DNA from: Pirellulaceae bacterium
Lineage (GTDB): Bacteria > Planctomycetota > Planctomycetia > Pirellulales > Thermoguttaceae
Assembly (NCBI GenBank): GCA_012744395.1
Contig: JAAYCB010000072.1
Span: 1 to 37,548 of the forward strand
DNA: 37,548 nucleotides
Direction of reading: 5' to 3'
The position numbers and the translations under genes are program-made. Under the pieces are notes generated by a model that saw nothing but the letters and a program-made list of their open reading frames with translations, searched no databases and was not told the DNA's origin. Below are positions 25,699 through 34,971 of the stretch, piece after piece. Within the stretch, counting starts at the first letter, position 1, and every line of letters begins with the position of its first letter.

Positions 25699-26280
25699 CT
25701 ACTTGATGACTCGGCCGATCCGCCAAGCAGCGGGGTCGAACTCTGGCCCCGGCGCCTGGACGGACCCGGCCGGCGTTTCCGCGTCCGGGAGCCTTTGCTT
25801 GGGCGGGCTTGGGGAATCCTGCGAGCGGGGGGGGATCGGCTCGGACGCCGGAGGCACGCGCGGCGGCTGTTCGGAAGCCGCCGCCGGGACATCGCCGAGC
25901 AGGGCCCACCCGGCGGCGTCCGAAGCATCCACCTCCGTGCACGTCCTGCAATGGACCACGCGGGAGCCTCCCACGGATCCACACCGGCCCATGCCGCGGC
26001 ATGGCGCCGCCCAGACGCTGCGATGCTTCTGCTGGCAGTACCCGGCCCATACGTCCTTGCAACACTCGCGCGGACACTGCGGGCAGCCGGCCTGGAGCGG
26101 ATAACCGCCGTAGCCGGGCGCAGCGCAGGCCGGCGCGCTGTAGACGCTGGTCTGCGTGAAAACGTCGACTGTGGCCGCTAGCGGGGGGGCGGCATCGGCT
26201 GCCGCGTCTTGAGCCCGCGCCAGCGGAGAGATGCCGAAGACGGCCATCATGGCAACACAATTGAGCAATGAGTTTCTCAT
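25699..26280 (-). CDS. Secreted cysteine-rich protein of unknown function
   Basis: 193 aa. Signal peptide of about 23 residues (MRNSLLNCVAMMAVFG..., cut after ARA). The mature N-terminal half carries 10 cysteines within about 75 residues (CPQCPRECC, YCQQK, PCRGMGRC, VHCRTC), suggesting disulfides or metal binding outside the cytoplasm. The second half is Pro/Ser-rich. AAGGAG 8 nt upstream (complement of 26288-26293) fixes the ATG at 26280. No domain is recognised. It is convergent to the winged-helix gene and monocistronic. Confidence 0.7.
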   Translation of the reverse strand: MRNSLLNCVAMMAVFGISPLARAQDAAADAAPPLAATVDVFTQTSVYSAPACAAPGYGGYPLQAGCPQCPRECCKDVWAGYCQQKHRSVWAAPCRGMGRCGSVGGSRVVHCRTCTEVDASDAAGWALLGDVPAAASEQPPRVPPASEPIPPRSQDSPSPPKQRLPDAETPAGSVQAPGPEFDPAAWRIGRVIK

Positions 26281-26713
26281 CCTGCAACTCCTTCGAGGCT
26301 CAAGGAGCGGGGCCCGGCCGGCCACCCGTCCGCTTGGCGGCGAAGGTTGCCTGCCCGGCCGGCGACGATCATCCTTCATTTAGAAACATGCCGGTTGTTT
26401 TGTGGGAAGGCAAATTCCCGCCGGTTGTTTTTCGCAGAAATCCCCGGCCGGACGGCAGGCCGCAAGTTGCCAGCCTCAATCGCGGAAGCGATTCGGCAAT
26501 CGGGAGAGTCTGCCCGATCCGATCAGGCTTCCAGGCTCCGCCAGCTTGCGGCCCAATCGTCTGCGGTTCGGAAGGGGCAGGCTGCAATCGACAACCGCCC
26601 GCCGGTCTGGCCCCCGTCCGCGGCGCTGCGGCGGCGCGCCGGCTAGGAACACGATCCCGCCCGGACTTGGCGCCTCGGTTCGGCAAGCGGAGCGGGGGGC
26701 GGGGAGAACGGCT
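26281..26713. other. Intergenic region with a direct repeat
   Basis: No gene seen. The 12-bp word GCCGGTTGTTTT occurs at 26390-26401 and 26420-26431, 30 bp apart, with a small inverted repeat GGGAA / TTCCC between them. This lies 110-150 nt upstream of the Cys-rich gene and could be a paired regulator site. Confidence 0.35.
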
Positions 26714-27430
26714 CTACCTGTGCAGCCAGCGCAGCGCCGTGTCAAAATCGCTGGTGTCGCATTCGACCAACCCATCGCGCAGGATCACCATGCGCCCGGC
26801 GTAGCGGGCAACATCCTGCTCGTGGGTGACAACAATCACGGTGATGCCGCCCTTGCGGTTCAGGTCGGCCAGCAACTCCATCACCTCGGTGCTCGTGCGG
26901 CTGTCGAGATTCCCGGTCGGTTCGTCCGCCATGAGAATCGCAGGCTCGTTGATCAACGCCCGGGCGATCGCCACACGCTGCTGCTGGCCGCCGGAGAGCT
27001 GGCCCGGATGATGCCCGATCCGGTCCCCAAGGCCGACGCGGTCCAGCAGTTGCGTGGCTCGCTGGCGGCGTTGCCGCGCCCGGACTCCACGGCAATAGAG
27101 CAGCGGCAGCTCGACGTTCTCCAGGGCGCTTGTTCGCGTCAACAGGTTGAAGTTCTGAAACACGAAACCGATCTTGGCGTTCCGCAGATCGGCCCGCCGA
27201 TTGGCCGACATCCGGGTCACCTCCGCGCCGTCGAGCCGATACTCTCCCCGGGTGGGGTGGTCGAGGCACCCCATGGTGTTCATCAACGTCGACTTGCCCG
27301 AACCGCTCGGCCCCATCACGGCCACGAACTCCCCCCGCTCGATCGTCAGCGACACCCCGCAGAGCGCTGCCACCTCGGTCTGGTCAAGCTGATAGACTTT
27401 CTCCACATCCACCAGTTCAATCAACGCCAT
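26714..27430 (-). CDS. ABC transporter ATP-binding protein, LolD/MacB type
   Basis: 238 aa. Walker A GPSGSGKST (about 40-48), signature LSGGQQQRVAIARAL (about 143-157), Walker B ILMADEPTG (about 163-171) and the switch His in VVTHEQ. The short length and the MALIELVDVEKVYQ start match the LolD/MacB/FtsE-like subgroup that drives lipoprotein release or mechanotransmission-type exporters. ATG 27430 is preferred over a TTG 42 nt upstream. It lies 69 nt after lspA; no permease is adjacent. A role in lipoprotein sorting is suggested by the neighbour only. Confidence 0.88.
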   Translation of the reverse strand: MALIELVDVEKVYQLDQTEVAALCGVSLTIERGEFVAVMGPSGSGKSTLMNTMGCLDHPTRGEYRLDGAEVTRMSANRRADLRNAKIGFVFQNFNLLTRTSALENVELPLLYCRGVRARQRRQRATQLLDRVGLGDRIGHHPGQLSGGQQQRVAIARALINEPAILMADEPTGNLDSRTSTEVMELLADLNRKGGITVIVVTHEQDVARYAGRMVILRDGLVECDTSDFDTALRWLHR

Positions 27431-27499
27431 CGCCAGGCTCTTCAGCTTGCCGTTCGACCCGGGAATCGCCAACTCGTGAAAACCGCGAAGGCTTCCATG

Positions 27500-28057
27500 T
27501 TACGAAGGTTTTTTCACTGCCGTATCGAACCAGATCACGTGGATCGTGATCAGCCCCGCGCCGACGACAAGCATGCTATCGGCCAGGTTGAAGGTCGGCC
27601 ACGGCCAGCGGCCGATCATCACAAGAATCCAGTCTCGCACGGCGAACACGCGATCGCCGACTTCGTGGAGCGGGTTGGCATAGTTCCAGGAAAGGCCCGG
27701 AAGACCGAGGCGATCGTAGAGATTGCCGAAGATTCCCGCGCTGACAAACCCGCAGGCGATCGTCAGCAGCCACTCGCGGGCGGCTCCGGCGACAAACAGC
27801 CAGAGGAAGATGGCCACGGCGGCGGCGACCGACATCGCGGCGAAGAGGCTGACCCGCCCCTGCCCGATGCCGAACAATGCGCCCTCGTTGAGGCTTGTCT
27901 GGAAGCCGAAGACATCCTGCCACAGCCACCAGACCTCCTGTTCTCCAGGCAGGCCCAGGCTGGCGAAAATCCATTGCTTGGTGGCCAGGTCCAACGAACA
28001 GCCGAGGATTGCGATCGTGAAGAACACCAGGTAGCGACTCAGCGGGGCGCTTCGCAT
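27500..28057 (-). CDS. lspA: Lipoprotein signal peptidase (signal peptidase II)
   Basis: 185 aa, four membrane helices. Cuts the signal peptide of prolipoproteins after lipid attachment. Conserved motifs: NEGALFG (about 57-63), GNLYDR (111-116), VRDW with Asp142, and FNLAD with Asp160. By alignment with the known LspA dyad, Asp142 and Asp160 should be catalytic. The loop between GNLYDR and VRDW is about 18 residues longer than usual. The ATG at 28057 has AAGGA upstream. It sits 29 nt after the DksA-like gene in one operon. Confidence 0.93.
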   Translation of the reverse strand: MRSAPLSRYLVFFTIAILGCSLDLATKQWIFASLGLPGEQEVWWLWQDVFGFQTSLNEGALFGIGQGRVSLFAAMSVAAAVAIFLWLFVAGAAREWLLTIACGFVSAGIFGNLYDRLGLPGLSWNYANPLHEVGDRVFAVRDWILVMIGRWPWPTFNLADSMLVVGAGLITIHVIWFDTAVKKPS

Positions 28058-28086
28058 CGCGGTTCCTTCCGGCGGCGGCTGGCAGT

Positions 28087-28461
28087 TCAGTCGCGCGCTT
28101 CGAGTTGCGATGCACATTTGACGCACATCGTGGCAAACGGCAGGGCGTTCAGCCGCGTCTTGGGAATTCGCGCGCCGCATTCCTCGCATTGCCCGTAGAC
28201 ACCGTCCTCAATCCGCTCCAAGGCCGACTCGATCAATTGGAGCGTACCGCCTCCCGACTCCATCAACGTGAGCGTGAACTCCTGCTCGAAGTTGTCGGTC
28301 CCCAGGTCCGCCATGTGGATCGGCATACTCGACAGATCGCCGTTGGATTCTGAGCGATTCTTGTTCAACGCGCTGTTGGCCATTTGGCTGACGTCGCCCT
28401 GGAGCCGCGCGCGCAGCGCGAGGAGCCGCTCCCTGTAAACGTTCATCTCCGACTTCTTCAT
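28087..28461 (-). CDS. DksA/TraR-family zinc-finger protein
   Basis: 124 aa. The family binds the secondary channel of RNA polymerase. A coiled-coil N-terminal half (MNVYRERLLALRARLQGDV) leads to the tip region HMADLGTDNFEQE with acidic residues. The zinc finger is Cys92, Cys95, Cys113, Cys116 (CEEC, CVKC). The tip pattern is closer to the short YocK/YteA-like or TraR-like group than to E. coli DksA, so the symbol dksA is not given. The ATG at 28461 has AGAGG upstream. First gene of a unit with lspA and the LolD-like ATPase. Confidence 0.9.
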   Translation of the reverse strand: MKKSEMNVYRERLLALRARLQGDVSQMANSALNKNRSESNGDLSSMPIHMADLGTDNFEQEFTLTLMESGGGTLQLIESALERIEDGVYGQCEECGARIPKTRLNALPFATMCVKCASQLEARD

Positions 28462-28523
28462 CGGTCTGCCTCTCGGAAACACGTTGCTTCGCTCTTCCCT
28501 CAACGGGAAACCGCAGAACCCCC

Positions 28524-28552
28524 ATTCTAAGACGCGGCAGGTCTATTGTCAA
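28524..28552 (-). promoter_or_regulatory. Strong promoter of the DksA-like/lspA/ABC operon
   Basis: Minus strand TTGACA (28547-28552), exactly 17 nt, TAGAAT (28524-28529): 11 of 12 consensus bases. Inferred leader about 56 nt. It is the best promoter match in the window. Confidence 0.7.
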
Positions 28553-28802
28553 CGAAACGAGCCCCTGGAAAGAGCCCGTCGCGGGCCCCGGGGAACGATT
28601 TTTTTGGCTGCGCAAACTGTTGGCGAAACACAAGTTGCGCAAGGCATTCCGGTCGCGGCCGGAGACGCGACGCACAGCCGGCATCGCGGCCTCGCGCCCG
28701 AGGCCGCGAACGAAGACTGGAGGGCCCGGCCCGCCGGCCAAAACGGCCCCGCGACGCTGCCAGAGGCAACCGGCCGCCACGGCCTTCCCGCGCGTGCTCG
28801 CC

Positions 28803-28831
28803 TTGATGCGCGCGGAACGCTCCTTTACGAT
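28803..28831 (+). promoter_or_regulatory. Promoter of thrC
   Basis: TTGATG (28803-28808), 17 nt, TACGAT (28826-28831). The inferred start near 28838 gives a leader of about 23 nt. The 250 nt between this and the opposing promoter show no gene; a 7-bp inverted repeat TGCGCAA / TTGCGCA lies at about 28612-28644. Confidence 0.45.
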
Positions 28832-28860
28832 GGTGGGTCGGTTCCGAGGGATCGTCTCGG

Positions 28861-30309
28861 ATGCCGGCTTCCCACTTCCAGAAACCTTCAGCAGAGAGAG
28901 TTCGGGAAATTAGCCAGCCAGACGCCTCTTTTCAGCGGTGCGTTTCGCCAGACTGCGGGGCCACTTTCGGGGTCAACGAAGTCCACGTCGCCTGCCCAGA
29001 CTGTGGCAGCCTGCTTGATGTGGCTTATGACTGGGATCGCCTTTCCGTGCCGCCCTCGCTTCGCTGGTTCGAGCAGAAGTGGTCTCGTCGCGGCGATCCC
29101 CATTGCCTCAGCGGGGTGTGGCGTTTTCACGAACTGCTGCCTTTCGTGCCGGTCGAGACCTGCGTGACGATCGGCGAGGGCCAGACGCTGCTGCAAGCGG
29201 CCGACGCGGTGGCGAAGTATGTCGGTCTCTCCCCGGGGAGGCTGTTCCTGCAATACGAAGGGATGAATCCTTCGGGCAGTTTTAAAGACAACGGAATGTC
29301 CGCGGCCTTCAGCCACGCCCGGTTCGTGGGGGCCCGCCGGGCTGCCTGCGCCTCGACCGGCAACACCAGCGCGTCGCTGGCGCTATACTGCTCCGTGACG
29401 AAGCTCATGCGGGCGGTGATCTTCGTCGGGTCCGGCAAGATCGCCTACGGAAAACTCTCCCAGGCGCTCGACTACGGCGCGCTGACCGTGCAGATCAGCG
29501 GCGACTTCGACGACGCCATGGCGCGGGTCAAGGAAGTCTCCCAGCAGTTGGGAATCTACCTTGTCAACAGCGTCAACCCGTTCCGGCTCGAGGGGCAGAA
29601 GACGATCATGTTCCGCGTGCTGGAATCGCTCGGCTGGGAAGTGCCTGATTGGATCGTTGTCCCCGGCGGCAATCTGGGCAATTCCAGCGCTTTCGGCAAG
29701 GCGTTCATGGAACTCGAACAACTCGGGCTGATTGACCGGATTCCCCGCTTGGCGATCGTCAACGCCGCCGGCGCGAACACGCTCAACCGTCTCGTCGGGA
29801 CGAGCGGCCTGCGCTGGAATGGCGGCCGCACCGATCCGCGCCTCGTGAAGGGGTTCTACGATCAGATGGACGCCGAGGGCCGCCGCGCTGAAACGATCGC
29901 CAGCGCGATTGAAATCAACCGGCCGGTGAACCTCGAAAAGTGCCTCCGCGCACTGGATGTCTGCGATGGCGTCGTCCGCGAGGCCACCGACCAGGAGATT
30001 CTCGACGCCAAGGCCCAGGTCGGGGCGGGCGGCATCGGATGCGAGCCGGCCAGCGCTGCCAGCGTGGCCGGAGCGAAGCAGCTCGTCGAGCAGGGCGTGA
30101 TCGGGCGCGACCAGCGCGTGGTCTGCATTCTCACCGGGCACCAACTCAAAGACCCGACCGCGACCGTCGCCTACCACACGACCGACCAGCAACTGTTCAA
30201 CGACGTCCTCGGCAAGCGGGGCGTCCGCCGCGCGGCGTTCGCCAACCGGGCCGTCGTCGTCCCCAACGATCTCGGCGAGATTGTCAAAGCGATCGAACTC
30301 TACAGTTGA
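28861..30309 (+). CDS. thrC: Threonine synthase
   Basis: 482 aa, PLP enzyme that makes threonine from O-phosphohomoserine. An N-terminal zinc-ribbon-like segment (Cys27, Cys32, Cys45, Cys48) precedes the fold. The PLP lysine is Lys142 in [11 protein letters not shown]; the glycine loop PGGNLGNS binds the phosphate. The ATG at 28861 follows GAGGGA. Family members of this length with an N-terminal Cys pair are common. A tandem repeat lies just behind the gene. Confidence 0.95.
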   Translation: MPASHFQKPSAERVREISQPDASFQRCVSPDCGATFGVNEVHVACPDCGSLLDVAYDWDRLSVPPSLRWFEQKWSRRGDPHCLSGVWRFHELLPFVPVETCVTIGEGQTLLQAADAVAKYVGLSPGRLFLQYEGMNPSGSFKDNGMSAAFSHARFVGARRAACASTGNTSASLALYCSVTKLMRAVIFVGSGKIAYGKLSQALDYGALTVQISGDFDDAMARVKEVSQQLGIYLVNSVNPFRLEGQKTIMFRVLESLGWEVPDWIVVPGGNLGNSSAFGKAFMELEQLGLIDRIPRLAIVNAAGANTLNRLVGTSGLRWNGGRTDPRLVKGFYDQMDAEGRRAETIASAIEINRPVNLEKCLRALDVCDGVVREATDQEILDAKAQVGAGGIGCEPASAASVAGAKQLVEQGVIGRDQRVVCILTGHQLKDPTATVAYHTTDQQLFNDVLGKRGVRRAAFANRAVVVPNDLGEIVKAIELYS

Positions 30310-30357
30310 CGCCGCCCGGGCCGGCCTTGCGCCCGACGGCCCAGCTCCAGCCCCTTG

Positions 30358-30434
30358 CTGGTTCCCCAACTCCGGTGTGCCCCTGGTTCCCCAGCTCCAG
30401 CCCAATCCTGGTTCCCCAGCCCCAGCTTGGGAAC
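30358..30434. repeat. Three-copy 25-bp tandem repeat behind thrC
   Basis: Three adjacent copies begin CTGGTTCCCCA (30358, 30383, 30408), period 25. A partial fourth copy (CCCAGCTCCAGCCCC) precedes them. The last copy can fold (GTTCCCCAGC with GCTTGGGAAC). There are no unique spacers, so it is not CRISPR. It may be a dispersed intergenic repeat or a weak 3' end. Confidence 0.7.
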
Positions 30435-30890
30435 CTTCGTCCCGCTCCCAGACCGCCAGCCGGGTGGGCATGCCCAGCGCTTCATCCAGGCCCCAGGTCA
30501 CAGCGGCAAGCGGATCTGGCCATCGCGCCGAGCGCACGCGGCGCGATCGAAAGGGCGTGTTGCAGGGGATCGTGACCAGCCAGCCGGAGAATCCGACCCG
30601 TGGGGGTAATGGCCAGATAGGGAATCACGCCTAGAATCAGGGAGGAGATTGCCAATCCGATCGGCAATGCCGCAGGCGGACCGGCGAGGCAGGCTCACCG
30701 CATGGACCGCGGCAGGGCCCCGGCCGGCCCCCAGAGCAGCGACCGCGAGGGGGGAGCCACCCGACGGCGGCAGCCATCCGGGAATGCCCAGGCTGGCGGT
30801 CCAGGCAACGGTCAAGACGGCCAGCTGGCTTCACGAGGGGGCAAAAGCGAAAAACTTGCGATCGTGGCTGTGGAGGAAGCCGCAGCGGCT
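30435..30890. other. Intergenic region between thrC and fusA
   Basis: No confident gene. On the minus strand, frames overlapping between about 30482 and 30840 encode hydrophobic stretches (LAVLTVAWTASLGIPGWL in one frame, GLAISSLILGVIPYLAIT in another). They look like membrane segments split by a frameshift near 30670-30700. This may be the remnant of a membrane-protein gene or chance. Confidence 0.25.
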
Positions 30891-30899
30891 TGATAGAAT
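30891..30899 (+). promoter_or_regulatory. Extended -10 promoter of fusA
   Basis: TGATAGAAT: an extended -10 (TG, one base, TAGAAT). The -35 region is poor (TGGAGG at 30871-30876). Leader about 90 nt. Confidence 0.4.
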
Positions 30900-30993
30900 G
30901 TAGGGCTCGACAGAACGGGCAACCGCCGGCGGGAACGAGTGCAACCGGTGGGATTGCAGCGTTCGCCGCTTCAACCCCTTGCACATAACGACC

Positions 30994-33084
<2,091 letters not shown>

Positions 33085-33101
33085 CGGCGCTCCAGTCGGC
33101 C

Positions 33102-33143
33102 ACCGGGGATTGCCCCCGGTCGCCTCCAAGGGAAATCCCCTTT
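33102..33143 (+). terminator. Possible terminator of fusA
   Basis: ACCGGGG-ATTGC-CCCCGGT (33102-33120) forms a perfect 7-bp hairpin. An alternative stem GGGGATT (33105-33111) / AATCCCC (33134-33140) is followed by only three T. Weak as a terminator. Confidence 0.3.
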
Positions 33144-33183
33144 ATCAGCTCTGGGAAGCGACTCGCAAGCGGATCGGCATTTC

Positions 33184-33789
33184 ATGATCGCGATCATCGA
33201 CTACGGAATGGGCAATCTGCGGAGCGTGCAGAAGGGGTTCGAGAAGGTCGGCCATGCCGCCACGGTGACAAGCGACCCGCAAACGGTCCGCGGGGCATCC
33301 AAGCTTGTTTTGCCGGGCGTGGGAGCCTTCGAAAACGCGATCGCCGAAATCCAGCGGCTCGGGCTGGCCCGGCCGATTCTGGAGTCGATCGATTCCGGCA
33401 AGCCTTTCCTGGGAATCTGTCTCGGTCTCCAATTGCTCTTCCAGCGGAGCTGCGAAAACGGCCGGCACGACGGCCTCGGCGCGCTCCGCGGCGAGGTGGT
33501 CCGGTTCCGGCTGCCGCCCGACTACAGCGTGCCCCATATCGGCTGGAACCAGGCGATCATCCGGCGTCGGGCGCCGATCCTCGAGGGGATCGAGCAAGGC
33601 ACGTATTTCTATTTTGTCCACTCGTATTACGTTGTGCCCGAGGACCAGGACGTCGTCGCAGTGGAGACCGACTACCACGCGCCGTTTTGCGCGATGGTCT
33701 GGCGCGGCAACCTCTTCGCCACGCAGTTCCACCCGGAGAAGAGCCAGGCGGCGGGGCTGCGGCTGTTGAAGAACTTCGCCGAGTTGTGA
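33184..33789 (+). CDS. hisH: Imidazole glycerol phosphate synthase, glutamine amidotransferase subunit
   Basis: 201 aa. Releases ammonia from glutamine and passes it to HisF in histidine synthesis. Class I amidotransferase triad: Cys79 (GICLGLQLL), His183 and Glu185 (QFHPEKS). The starting [12 protein letters not shown] and the oxyanion-region motif PGVGAF are HisH hallmarks. hisF and hisA, usual neighbours, are not in the window. It lies 99 nt after fusA; the ABC genes follow after 139 nt. Confidence 0.96.
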   Translation: MIAIIDYGMGNLRSVQKGFEKVGHAATVTSDPQTVRGASKLVLPGVGAFENAIAEIQRLGLARPILESIDSGKPFLGICLGLQLLFQRSCENGRHDGLGALRGEVVRFRLPPDYSVPHIGWNQAIIRRRAPILEGIEQGTYFYFVHSYYVVPEDQDVVAVETDYHAPFCAMVWRGNLFATQFHPEKSQAAGLRLLKNFAEL

Positions 33790-33928
33790 GGCGGGAGGGT
33801 GACAGGCTGCAAGCCGCGGGCTACCTTGAAGCGTGCGTGGGCGCCAACGACATGTCCGGGACGGAGCCCGTTGCCCGTGCCGAACACGGCTCGCGGCTTT
33901 CCCTCTACCTGCCGCCTCTTCCCCGCCG

Positions 33929-34855
33929 ATGATCGAACTGATCGACTTCACGAAGCATTACGGCGACCTGGTCGCCGTGGACCACTTGAACCTCAAGATC
34001 GCGCCGGGCGAGATGTTCGGGTTCATCGGTCCGAACGGCGCGGGCAAGAGCACTTCGATCCGCTTCCTGGCCACGCTCTTGAAGGCCACCGGCGGCGAGG
34101 GGGTCGTCAACGGCCACAGCGTCACCCGGCGCCCGCTGGAAGTCCGCCGGAGCATCGGCTACATGCCCGACAGCTTCGGCGTCTACGACGGCATGAAGGT
34201 CTGGGAGTTCCTCGACTTCTTCGCCGTCGCCTACCAGATTCCGAAGACGGGCCGCAAGCAGGTGATCGGCGACGTTCTGGAACTGCTCGACCTGACGGAG
34301 AAGCGCAACGATTTCGTCAATGGGCTCTCGCGGGGGATGAAGCAGCGGCTCTGCCTGGCGAAGACGCTCGTCCACGATCCACCCGTCCTGATCCTGGACG
34401 AGCCGGCCAGCGGCCTCGACCCCCGCGCGCGGGTCGAGGTCAAGGCGCTGCTGAAGGAGTTGCGGCGGATGGGCAAGACGATCCTGATCTCCAGCCACAT
34501 CCTTACCGAGTTGGCCGATTGCTGCACGTCGATCGGGATCATCGAACGCGGGCGGTTGCTGATGCACGGCCCGATCGACGAGGTCTACCGCCGGATTCGC
34601 GGCAATCGGACGGTTGTGATCCGTTTCCTGAAGAATCAGGACGCCGGCCTGTCGATCCTCCGCAGCCTGCCGGAGACCCGCCAGGTGCGAGTTGAAAACA
34701 GCAAAGTCAGCGTGGAGTTGGAGGCCGGCGACGAACAGATCGCGGCCCTGCTCGAGCGGCTCCTGGCGGAGGGGGTGCGGATGGTCTCGTTTGCCGACAA
34801 GGAGCCTACGCTGGAAGACGTGTTCATGCTTGTAACCAAGGGCGCCGTGGCCTGA
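33929..34855 (+). CDS. ABC exporter ATP-binding protein
   Basis: 308 aa. Walker A GPNGAGKST (34-42), signature LSRGMKQRL, Walker B VLILDEPASGLDP, and the switch His in ISSHILTELADC. The C-terminal extension (about 220-308) with PTLEDVFMLVTKG is typical of ABC-2 (drug or polysaccharide export, NatA/CcmA-like) ATPases. ATG 33929 starts MIELIDFTKHYGDL; the longer frame is spurious. Its permease follows after 116 nt, so this is a complete two-gene exporter. Substrate unknown. Confidence 0.92.
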   Translation: MIELIDFTKHYGDLVAVDHLNLKIAPGEMFGFIGPNGAGKSTSIRFLATLLKATGGEGVVNGHSVTRRPLEVRRSIGYMPDSFGVYDGMKVWEFLDFFAVAYQIPKTGRKQVIGDVLELLDLTEKRNDFVNGLSRGMKQRLCLAKTLVHDPPVLILDEPASGLDPRARVEVKALLKELRRMGKTILISSHILTELADCCTSIGIIERGRLLMHGPIDEVYRRIRGNRTVVIRFLKNQDAGLSILRSLPETRQVRVENSKVSVELEAGDEQIAALLERLLAEGVRMVSFADKEPTLEDVFMLVTKGAVA

Positions 34856-34971
34856 AGGCGCCTGTCCCCTGGATGCCGATCTCTCCGCGACGCCAGACGC
34901 AAGTCGGGGAGAGACTCGGCGAGAGGTTTGGCCCCTGGAACGCCGCAACGCTGCAACCTGGCGTCTCGCGC

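Noticed and set aside
26369..26686. A 105-codon minus-strand frame between the Cys-rich gene and the LolD-like gene
   Set aside because: No start signal and random composition; the region looks intergenic.
30358..30434. Repeats as a CRISPR array
   Set aside because: Period is 25 with no unique spacers, and no cas gene is present.
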